DNA of 64,000 nucleotides from Lithodes maja (taxonomy: Eukaryota > Arthropoda > Malacostraca > Decapoda > Lithodidae): positions 217,027 to 281,026 of the forward strand of contig JBAKBP010000192.1 of the NCBI GenBank assembly GCA_037953745.1, given 5' to 3'. The notes under the pieces were generated by a model, which was not told the origin of the DNA, searched no databases, and saw only the letters and a list, made by a program, of their open reading frames with translations. The position numbers and the translations under genes were made by a program. Shown in pieces: positions 22,251 through 32,019 of this stretch (within the stretch, counting starts at the first letter, position 1; every line of letters begins with the position of its first letter).

Positions 22251-22806
22251 GGGGAGGTGTGGTGGAGTGGTCTTGCCACTGGCCTGGTAATCCAAAGGTC
22301 CCGGGTTCAAATCCCGATGTATCAATGGGAAGATATTATTGGGATAGAATTTGTGCTGTACCTGGTATCAGTGCATTACCACAAGCCCACCGAAACGTCA
22401 ATAAAATACCCTCATTGTTCCCTGATTAAATAGCACTGTATGAATATTCCCATATTCAAAATATGCTATAGGGGTGCAATGCCTGGTGAGTTATCTGCTC
22501 AACAGGTGGCGTTGTGTGTGTGTAAGTGTGAGAGTCCGAGTGTAGGGGGTGAGACAGTGAAGCACGGGAACGAGGTGGCTTCAGAGATGGGGTCGTTTCG
22601 GGCCATGAGTGAGCACCGTGCCTCATGTGAAGGCAAGATGGCAGGTGCTCGTTGTACTCTACGTGCTTCACATGTCTCACTCCCTAGACTGGAACAAGAC
22701 CTCACGGGCTTCACTGTTCATTGTAAAGCGGTGAATGTGAATGTTAAGGCTCTCAGCCTATGCTCGAGAGGAAGTAAGTTGGAATATAGAAAAAAAAAAA
22801 AAAAAA
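22251..22806 (+). mobile_element. tRNA-derived SINE with poly(A) tail
   Basis: The head has a tRNA-like internal promoter: a degenerate A box in GTGGAGTGGTC (22262-22272) and a perfect B box GGTTCAAATCC (22304-22314). A long unrelated body follows and the element ends in an A-rich tail at about 22790-22806. The second half (from about 22490) matches the reverse complement of 50226-50455, including GGTGGCGTT, GAGTCCGAGTGT, GGCTTCAGAGATGG, GACCTCACGGG and CAGCCTATG, so this is a repeated family. It sits inside and splits the 34-bp minisatellite. Confidence 0.75.
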
Positions 22807-22816
22807 ACAAATAAAA

Positions 22817-23290
22817 AACATACATACATACCCAAGAATATCAACCACTACACATACATATACATACAAGAATATCAACCACTACACATACATATACATA
22901 CAAGAATACCAACCATTACACATACATATACATACAAGAATATCAACCACTACACATACATATACATACAAGAATATCAACCACTACACATACATATACA
23001 TACAAGAATATCAACCACTACACATACATATACATACAAGAATATCAACCACTACACATACATATACATACAAGAATACCAACAACTACACATACATACA
23101 TACCCAAGAATATCAACCACTACACATACATACACACCCAAGAATACCTACCACTACACATACATACATACATACATACATAAGAATATCAACCACTACA
23201 CATACATGCACACCCAAGAATACCTACCACTACACGTACATGCATACATACCCAAGAATACCAACCACCACACATACATACACACTCACC
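22817..23290. repeat. 34-bp minisatellite
   Basis: About 13 copies of a 34-bp unit (AAGAATATCAACCACTACAC plus ATACATATACATAC), spacing 34 bp, for example 22868 to 22902. The last copies lengthen with extra CATA steps. The open frame of about 184 codons over the array is an artefact with a 34-residue period. Confidence 0.92.
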
Positions 23291-24308
23291 TATAACCACT
23301 ATGCTACATATTAATGCATATACCCATCATGTTAAGTTAACAAATTCCCATCATGATTTAGTGTACTTTATAGAGATACATATACCAGTGTACTCAAAAG
23401 GACATCCTCACATAACTGCCAGTCGACAGGTACAGCCAAAATCAATAGTTCGTCACTAACCTTGATGATAATTGATTTAAAATGCACATCAAATTCGACA
23501 TTTATACGACGCGAAACATATAGTGCTGATCACAGGCTATTAGAGACACTTGATATATGTCATGGCATAAATATACTACCTTCATTTTACACAGTGCATG
23601 TGTAAGATTTGGAGGGAAGAATAGACTTAGACTGTACACCTACCCAACACAACCCTCATCACCACACACCCACTCATCTCCCACCCTGCACCAGTGTAAC
23701 CCTCCCTAATAAACCAGTCACATAGTAGTAGTTACTTTGACCTTAATCTTACCTTACCTGGTCATACCTTGTTGACTTTTGGATCACACTTAGCAGTCTC
23801 CACATGCACTTACCGTGGCACATACGTAATTTACATGCATGTCCCCCCCCCCCCCCCTCAGAAACACACACACACACAGTCAAATCAACTTAATTCAATT
23901 CAATTCACACAAGACCACCACCACCACCACAACCACACAAACACGGCCAACATATATATACACACCATCAAAACACAAACCCACCACCATCACCATTTAT
24001 CCACTCATCCCACAGCCTTCAGCGTCATTGTAACAGGCCCTGAGCCATATCTCTGTTTCAATCTCACACACGATATATTAAACTACTTACATTCCCACCA
24101 ATACACAAACATAGCCTACACACATCCACACCACTACCACCAGTACACAGCCACAACCAACATACGCACACTCCACCACAGTACTCACATACCACAACAC
24201 ACACATTCCACACCATACACCCAGCACACTCCTCTCTCAGCTGCAGCACAACTTTAGTACTCGTCTCTAACATACCTAGTCACACAGTAGTAGTTGGTCT
24301 GACCTTAA
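23291..24308. repeat. Degenerate CA/CAC-rich DNA with dispersed block copies
   Basis: No gene. Contains a C run at 23841-23857, CA and CACCAC tracts, and copies of a block with CAGTAGTAGTT and TGACCTTAA (about 23722 and 24283). Related blocks occur near 25430 and 26820, so 23700-27000 may be a decayed long-period repeat with insertions. Confidence 0.5.
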
Positions 24309-24520
24309 CCCCTTCTGTACCGGAGACGTCTTTTACATTTTATTCTAGCTCTATTTAGACGATGTTATTCAGTAGAAGAAGGGCCTCCAGCAATAAAGGG
24401 CTTCGAACTATCTTAATTGTCCTGTTTTAATACCACATATCCTTCTTAATTAAAGCTGCCCAAAATCGTCTAAATATAGCTAGAATAAAATACAAAAAGA
24501 CGTCGCCGGTACAGAAAGGG
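24309..24520. mobile_element. TTAA MITE with long inverted repeats
   Basis: 212 bp between TTAA at 24305-24308 and TTAA at 24521-24524. Ends are CCCCTTCTGTACCGG and its inverted partner CCGGTACAGAAAGGG. The inverted repeat continues inward through AGACGTCTTTT, ATTTTATTCTAGCT and TATTTAGACGAT for roughly 65 bp. TTAACCC ends fit the piggyBac group. Removing the element leaves TGACCTTAACCTCACCTTAC, which resembles the uninterrupted block near 23738. Confidence 0.88.
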
Positions 24521-24619
24521 TTAACCTCACCTTACTCATCTATATTAAACAATATTGGCCTCACACAAATGTCACATTGATACATATTCACCGACTAATA
24601 TACCCCTTTTAAAATCTAT

Positions 24620-25090
24620 CTATCTATATGCTCAGGCCCAATCCCCATTTTGGGGGTAGCCGACTCAAGACAGAGCAAGAACAGGGAAAATACAAAAACA
24701 ACATAAAACAAAAAATAAACACAGATAAAAAACACAAACTCACACACATCCAGGTCACCCAGGAGAAGACCCAGAGACCAGGGTTACCAAGGTCGCTCCA
24801 GCACTCCCCCGGCCCCTGACCACCCGGAGAGGTTCCGATCTCGGCAGGCAGACATGCAGCGGAGCCAAAGCCACAAGCCCTCCCACCACACTTCCAGGCA
24901 CACCCTTCATATTAATCGTCCCCCCGGGCCAGGCGCCTGATGGACTATTATCTAGTCAAACTTGCGCCCGACCCCTTACTCCAAATGACCACGTGTTCAC
25001 TCAACTATTCACAAGCATTCTCCATTCACTCCTGTCCACCACCACTTCCCCTGCCTGATCTATAGTCATTCCTCTAAAAATTCCTTTTAA
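24620..25090 (-). mobile_element. 3' end of an RTE-like LINE (LINE-C)
   Basis: Parallel to 56140-56560 over about 460 bp, with shared blocks GACTATTATCTAGTC, CCCGGGCC and ACAAGCATTCTCCA. On the minus strand the right edge encodes the last codons of an RTE-like protein (DRSEWRMLVN), followed by the 3' untranslated region. The rest of the LINE is missing. Confidence 0.7.
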
Positions 25091-25109
25091 AATAAGTAGG
25101 CCTAAATTC

Positions 25110-25300
25110 TTGAACATTAACCTCTATAACTCACAGACGAAGAGTAATCGAGCTAATATTTCTACCCTTTGGGAAGGGTCAGCCAGGTTAGAGGTGCGGA
25201 GATTTACAGCCCATTTGCTACAGCCCTTCTTGAGTTACGGAAGTTAGGGTTCAAGACTTCCGGACTACCTATTAGGAACAGGGTATAGCAGCATACTCCC
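25110..25300 (-). repeat. Dispersed repeat, copy 2
   Basis: Inverted partner of 20900-21150; see that entry for the shared blocks. It lies directly next to the LINE-C fragment. Confidence 0.65.
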
Positions 25301-25640
25301 ATCTTTATCCCTCACCACCTCCACCACCGCCACCACCCACTCGCAACCAACACATAAATCACAATCCAACACCTACATCTTACCCACTCATCTTCCAGCA
25401 CGCAGCATCTAACATACCTGAGCACACACAGTAGTTGATCTGACCTCTACTTCACCTTACTGTTCTATACTGGTTTCATTTCCAGCTCACACACACATGA
25501 CGTAGAACTACACACATGTCCACTATCAACAACACACACAAACACTATACAAACACACACGCTACCACTATCCATACACACGCCCAAAAATACGTGCACA
25601 CTCATACACACACAGCATTAATCCATTCATATGTAAGAAT

Positions 25641-26790
25641 GTGATAGGTGAGATTACAGATGATGGTTTTGATATGTGCAATACTCTAAATAGTAATTTC
25701 CTTTCTGTTTTTACAAACGAAAATTTAGATCAAATTCCAGTAGCCAACCAAGGTTTTAACGGTAGTATAGACGACATATTAACCCTTTCACGCACGTATG
25801 ATGCAGAGGTTGCCAGAATAGCAATAAGAAATAGAGTTCTCTCACTCTTATAATTACCTCTCCAAAATTAGTTTTCAATGTAGACAAATGTAAGGTACTA
25901 AGGATTGGAAATCGTAATTTAGAAGCAAATAACAAACTAGACAATGTAGAATTGGATAACTCAGAGTGTGAGAAGGATCTGGGGGTGATCGTTAGTAATG
26001 ATCTGAAACCCAGAAAACAATGTATTAGTGTTAGGAACAGGGCAAATAGAGTTCTAGGATTCATATATAAGAGTGTTAGCAACAGGACTGCTGAAGTTTT
26101 CTTAAAACTTTTACTTAGCACTAGTAAGACCCCATTTAGACTATGCTGTCCAATTGTGGTGCCCTTATTACAGAATAGATATTGACCCTTTACAGGCAGT
26201 CCAAAGAAGAATGACGAAAATGATACATAATATTAGAAACTTATTGTAAGAGGAGAAATTGAAAGCCTTAGGCGTGCACTCACTCGAAAGACGAAGATGT
26301 AGGGGAGACATGATAGAGGTATTTAAATGGATAACTGGTATAAATAAGGGCGATATAGATGAGGTATTAAAGCTAAAGAACGGCGACATAACCGGCTCAA
26401 ATGGTTTCAAGTTAGATAAGTTTAGATTTAGGAAAGATAATAATAATACTAATAATAATAGTTCTTAAAGCTAGCGCATGCTAAGCCAGCTAAGGATAGC
26501 CCAATAAGGCCGATTAGGCGTATTTCCATTGGGGTCCTGTACTACTATCCCATCCCCTTGCTCATGAGGGACGGTAATGACTCAGTGCTTGTGAAAAGCA
26601 ATGGTTTGGGAATAGAGTTGTTAACATGTGGAATGTACTGCCCAGAGCAATGATTAGCTCAGGAACAGTTGAAAGCTTTCAGCGGAAGTTGGATTCCCAT
26701 ATGGATGATATGGACTGGGTGTGAATGGGATCTGCCTCGTGTGGGCCGCATGGCCTTATGCAGTTTCCCGCGATCTTATGTTCTTATATA
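25641..26790 (+). pseudogene. CR1-like LINE remnant (LINE-A2 subfamily), 5'-truncated and internally deleted
   Basis: Pieces of the reverse transcriptase protein closely related to the copy at 44569-45486. 25641-25853 gives part of the pre-RT linker (NSNFLSVFTNENL); the RT core is missing; 25865-26185 resumes at FNVDKCKVLRIGN and runs through DLGVIVSNDLKPR to the RPH region, which is frameshifted. 26259-26468 contains the C-terminal segment RRRCRGDMIEVFKW. The end (GNRVVNMWNVLPRAM) appears at about 26613-26660 after an insertion at 26440-26605. The 3' tail ends with GATCTTATGTTCTTATA, as in other CR1-type elements. Confidence 0.75.
26440..26605 (-). mobile_element. Small retroposon with AAT-repeat end, inserted in LINE-A2
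   Basis: An AATAATAAT run followed by a body with GATAGCCCAATAAGGCCG and CGTATTTCCATTGGGGTCCT. The same body occurs at 47300-47462 inside a LINE-B copy. Read on the minus strand it would have an ATT-rich 3' tail, as LINE- or SINE-derived retroposons do. Confidence 0.65.
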
Positions 26791-26864
26791 TCAGGAAGCA
26801 TCACCAGAGTAGCAGCCCCTAACATACCTGCTACAATGTAGTATTTGATATTTTTTGTTCTATA

Positions 26865-27245
26865 TGTATGAGGGAGACAAAAGGCAAAGCTGCTTGTAAC
26901 AAGTGGCTACCCTAAAGTTGAAGGAGTGTGAAAGAGCCAAATTAAGGGCGGTTGGTGGTCATCTTCATTTATTTATTTATTTATTTATATATTTATATTT
27001 TATGCTGTGTACAGTATATGGAAAGTGTGGTGTGCTTGTTTATTACAGTGCAATTAATAGGAAGAGAATGTGTTTGTAAGAGCTAGCTGGATTACTCTCT
27101 GTGTAGGTGAGACATAAACAGAAGCAGTGAGGAAGAGGAAGGCTAGATAAATGAGACAGGGGTTCCAGCAACTCCTTATCACATGCCTATGAGGCCTCCC
27201 CTGGGTATTGCCCTGCTGGATTGGTGTCTACAATATCCCCAAACT
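26865..27245 (-). mobile_element. Internally deleted LINE-B derivative
   Basis: The left edge (26868-26950) matches the 3' terminus of LINE-B copies in antisense (GAGGGAGACAAAAGGCAAAG and the AAAGTTGAAG stretch). The right part (27005-27245) begins with GTGTGGTGTGCTTGTTT, as the LINE-B 5' region does at 38025, and ends with ATTGGTGTCTACAA. There is no coding sequence between the two, only a TTTA microsatellite. The same structure recurs at 57655-57975. Confidence 0.65.
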
Positions 27246-29930
27246 TAGGTTCTTAGTCATACGCACACAACGAATAACTACACACATGGCCAATAGCACT
27301 AACACACACCAGTGTTCACCCACAACTAACATAAACACCACCACCATTTTTTTTTTTTTTTTTAGAAGGTCCCTCCCTTTTCCCATTCTTAAGTAAGCCA
27401 TTTTATATTTACAGAAGAGTGACCATTACTTGCATTACTGCATGTCCACAAATATTTCAGTAATGTAAGTATGTTTCCTTTTTTTCAATTACAAAGTGGT
27501 GTACTATCTATCTTATTCTAGTTCCCTTATAGTTGATCTTATTGAACACAGAACACACTTACTGATCCATATCTTGTTGATTTTTGGCTTACATACAGTA
27601 GATAACAGAACTACAATCATACCCATAATAACATGTACACACACAACAACCACACTACCACAACTATTTGTCTATAGTTGTACCCCGCCACCGACCATTT
27701 CCAACAGTGCAGTAAGTCCTAGTACATCATTTTAGGATTGATAATTTGGTCAAAATCTCAATGAGTTATTAATCATAGATGTTTGATGTAGGGTATTAAA
27801 TTAAAGTAGTTGTCACACTACTATATGAACAGAATTTAAACACTGAACATTGAATAAGGGAAAGCATGAATTGAAAGGGAATGTTTCAAAATATTTGTTC
27901 AGTGTAGCAGAATTGTTGATCCATAACTTTATCTCCGCCAAACGAAGTTTGTAGAAATTATGTAATCATCACTGTCAGTTTTTTTCTCCGTTTGAAATCA
28001 GTATTTCACAAATACTAAAGAACAGATTCACATGAAGCTTTATTATCAGTAGCTTTATTTGGTACCAGAAGAGAAACTATTAACTTTTGAACAAAACCCA
28101 CAGAAACTCCCATCTATTGTGCCCTGCGAAATATACCCCGAAAGAGAAGTTTTCATTAAATTCTCTCGATACGTGTTAGGAGATATACTGGATACATAAG
28201 GACTTTACACACAACACATATTGAATGAATGACCACAACTGGAGATTAGGGACTTGCTCCTAAAACCTAACATGCCATTTTTTCTTACATGCCTTAACGG
28301 AATCAACTAGTATTTAGCTGCTATAATCAGTGGATACCAATAATTCAAATCAATCATTAACCCAGGAAATACTAGACAACCCTAGGACTCACCAGTGCCC
28401 TGTACTAGACCTAGGCCGATTTGGCGACTCTTCCACAATGCAACAAAAATCATATGATTGTGTAGGAGATGCAAGCATGCATCCAACCATATAGCCTACT
28501 GGTACTGTATATATGAATACCCAAAAGATGCGTGGTAGAGCTATTATGGTGGTCCATAGTTGAAAATGTGGCGCAAAATCGGCAACGAACAGCTGTGCAT
28601 ATGGGAGTATTGGTTGGGTGAAGGGAGGAAATAGGAGGAGCAGGGTAGAGGCAAGATGGAGGGCAGTAAATGTCATTGGATTTTCACCCCCATAGCCCTG
28701 ACAGCCACACATGTTGTTTTTGTAATTGGGAGTGTGTTGGTACGTGTTTGACATCTCTTCTTCCTAGAGGAGCGTTGCAGTGCACCAGTAAAACCTCTGG
28801 AGAGGATTGGTGCAGGTGCTGGGTTAACCAAAATAGTCGCACACCATATCGGCAACAGACCAAAACTGACTTATACCAAATTGGCCGAGAATGAAAACAA
28901 CCGTGGTCCCACAACACAGCGTAAATGACACTTGCTCTGGTTTGCACGGATGGCGGAGATATAGGCTCTACTGCGCACACTTGTTACTACCTTTCACTTC
29001 AAATGATTGTTCCCAGAGCTACACGGAATAGTCATGTTGATTTATATATCTTAACCAAAATTACATATTTACATACAGTATGTGTAATATGTATTGATAC
29101 ATTTATTCAATTTTACTTAGGGTGACATATTTATGTGGAATGGGATTATGTGTCTTGAAACATATGTATTGAGGCAAAATTTCTCATCGTTGATAAGATT
29201 ACTAATTATATTTAAACCGAGCTTTATTACCATTTGAATATGAATATAATTAAATGTGTTAATACATTCACTTAGCAATTCCAATATTATTAGGCTTTAC
29301 CATCGATTGTATATCTATGAAAACATTATGCTGGGGCATACGATGACAAGATTCTGTATTTTTTTCTCAATCATCATGAATATTAACCGATTCAATAAAC
29401 CGGTTGTCCTTGTAAAACTGGAAATACCACAATAGTACTGTATACGTTAAGTACAAACTTGATCACCTCTTGAACGTAGAATAAATACAAATAGGAAAGA
29501 GCACACTTATGTTTAAAATTATCAGATAGTTGAATGACAGGATATAATAAATAATACAGGGTTTTTGAAGGAACCACACAACAAGATATAATTATGCAAT
29601 GGGTTAATTTCGAACTTTACTAAGAGTGAAAACCTAGAAGCTTACTTACACTGAACAAATGTTCTAATGTATTCGGAATATAATATTGGGGACATGTAAA
29701 TCTAACGAAATTCTATTGCATACTTTATATAATTCAATAATATAACCTTAATAGAACAACGGTAACCATTCCATTTTATGAGTAAACAAATATTAGGGAT
29801 TTCAATACTTGACCTTTGTATTACTTCATGGCGAAACTATCTCACTTATTGTTTAGCTGTTAACCAAGTAATATATGGACTGCATGAAATATCTATTGAT
29901 ACTCAAGTCAACGTTTCATTTTGATTCATG
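27246..29930. other. Unassigned AT-rich region
   Basis: About 2.7 kb without a recognised gene. It includes a T run at 27347-27363, and near 27935-28060 a phrase CTCCGCCAAACGAAGTTTG followed by AT-rich DNA that resembles a widespread degenerate animal repeat. The overlapping 60-120-residue frames on both strands at 28389-28980 show no family signature. Confidence 0.45.
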
Positions 29931-29934
29931 TTGC

Positions 29935-30200
29935 TTTCTCGATTTTGATGCTAGAATCCTCAGATCGCTGACGTTGTTGTTGTTGTTGTTGTTGTAGTTC
30001 CCCAAACTGTATGTCCCAACACTCCCGAGTCCGGTAGAGCGAAGCCGCTCCAGATACTCGTGCCCCGAAGGCCGAAGGGGCCAGGGAGAGATGAGATCTG
30101 TCTCTGAGAGGGCAACGGGGGAGGGGACCATCAGCCCACAGGCTTGCACCCCCGGGCCAATGCCCCCTTGCAGTGCCACCCAATAGGATGATCTCGCCAG
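29935..30200 (-). mobile_element. Retroposon-like fragment with (CAA)n tail
   Basis: A GTTGTT microsatellite at about 29968-29996 is followed on the plus strand by an unusually GC-rich body (about 30000-30190) unlike its AT-rich surroundings. On the minus strand this reads as a GC-rich body with a CAA-repeat 3' tail, a layout typical of retroposons. I do not recognise the family. Confidence 0.45.
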
Positions 30201-31200
30201 CACCTAGAAGAAATAGTAGGATAGTAAAGGAGACAGACAGAAACGACTAATGTTTGGTAGAAGATGCCAAACCTCATTCTGGATAGGACCAGCCTTATGA
30301 CGTTGTAGCAGGTGGTTTCAAATTCGCATCAGCATTAAACGCAAAACAAATCTTGCCTGAAACACTGAACAGTAACTCCATGAGAAGATTTGATGCTGTT
30401 TTTACATATAGGGTTGGGTAAGCTACCTTTAAGTTGGACTGAATGACAATTGTCTGCCTGACTATTCAAGATCGCATGCAACCCTTAAATCGTGGCTGTC
30501 TCCCAACTCTCAACAGTTCTCTACAAACGTCACCGACAACCTTGAGTTTAGCCACTGCCTCTAATTATTTAACAAGAAAGGTACAGGGTTTGCAATTTAT
30601 TGGATTAGTCACAAGTGGTTGGGCACTCACTGGATGAAGGTATCTACCAGGATTATTCGTGTACAGTTATTAAGATAATGTAATATGGCTCCCACACATC
30701 CTTTTCTGGTGCGAATATGGCATAGGAAATCCGAACTGAGCTTGTCTTGTTACGACCGGGCACTCGGGTACACTAGGGCTCTTACACAGGACTCGAGTAT
30801 GGCTCGCTGCCACAACGGAAACACACGATCCCAACCCCAGAGTACTGCCAGCCGAACAAAAAACGCCACTACCCTCCAGAGTTCTATCTGCTATAACGGG
30901 GTATACAAGAACTCGGATTATGGCTGCATGTCTCTATTCTTCAAAGTTCAGCATCAGTCCAAGGCAAGACCTTATATTGACCTCATTTTGATTCCAGTGC
31001 AATCATTAACTGGTCCGCTATGTAAGTAAGCACCTATTTGATATTCTTCACACTTGAACCTCCCAAGACGAAATTCTGGAAGTCAAACAAATATATAGTT
31101 GAAGCGAATCTTTTGGTTTGCAACAACTATTCCCTGGTTTGTAGCAAAAGATTAAGCAAATTTTCCAAAGATAATCTATTACCAGTAGGATAAAACCAAG
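30201..31200. other. Unassigned spacer
   Basis: No gene recognised. Open stretches at 30443-30637 and 30685-31029 on the plus strand have no visible domain. Confidence 0.4.
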
Positions 31201-31294
31201 TCCATTTTTGCTTCTATGTGGATGAGGGAGACAAAAGGCAAAACTGCCTGTGATGAGTGCCTCCCCCAGAGTTGAAAGAGTGACAGGGCCAATA

Positions 31295-32019
31295 TCAAGG
31301 AATGTTCGAACCAAAATGTCTGCACACACAGAGTTTGAAGCAATTTAAGTCATAGGATGAGGGAAACATGGATTCAGGGAGAGATTTCCAGAGCTCAGCT
31401 GTTAAATAGAAGACAGATTGGGAGTATCGTTTCACTCTTGAGTTGGAGAGTTGCACGACTAGGGTGGGAATGTGTTGCAAGACAGGTACTACGTACCCTA
31501 CATAGAGGAGGTGGTATACACTGAGAGAGCTCTGAGGAACGCTGATTATCGTAGTAGCGATAGAATAGCGAGAGAGATGCAACATTGCGGTGAAGGGAGA
31601 GAGATTGCAGAGAGGTGATGAGTGGACGGGAGTTATTGATACGAAAGGCTTTCCTTTCTACTTTGTCTAGAAGTGCTGTGTGAGAGGATCCTCCCCACAC
31701 ATGTAAGTACTACTCAATACAATGACAAACTGTGCCCCTGTACAGAGCAAGAAGCCGTGCAGGGGTAAAGAACCCCTTGAGGCAGTACCAGCTTCTGGTA
31801 GACCGCCTTAGCAGGAGTGGTAATATGGTCCTTTCAAAAGAGAGCATAAGAAAATGAGACACCGAGAATACTGAGAGAAGATGATTGGTTGATTTTGTAT
31901 TGTTGAAGTATAAGGGATAGTCCTCTGGGAGTTCACGACGGGTAGACAGATTGAGAAATTGGGTTTTGAAAGAATTAAAGATAACAAGATTTTCCCTGCC
32001 CAACTGGAAATGGTAGTTA
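31295..32019 (-). pseudogene. LINE-B RT C-terminal region (broken)
   Basis: Frames at 31710-32069, 31808-32164, 31395-31700 and 31295-31585 continue the same LINE beyond the large insert: NLVIFNSFKTQFLNLSTRRE, LYRGTVCHCIE, VWGGSSHTALLDKVERKAFR and SSYDLNCFKL. The two frames that start beyond 32019 begin inside the inserted element by chance. The 3' terminus has the GAGGGAGACAAAAGGCAAAA block (antisense), shared with the copies ending at about 46180 and 50485. Confidence 0.8.

Noticed and set aside
22262..22330. Functional tRNA gene at the SINE head
   Set aside because: Only the B box is well conserved; the sequence continues into a poly(A)-tailed repeat.
28389..28980. Overlapping 98-121-residue minus-strand frames
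   Set aside because: No domain, no conserved motif and open frames on both strands; chance frames are likely.
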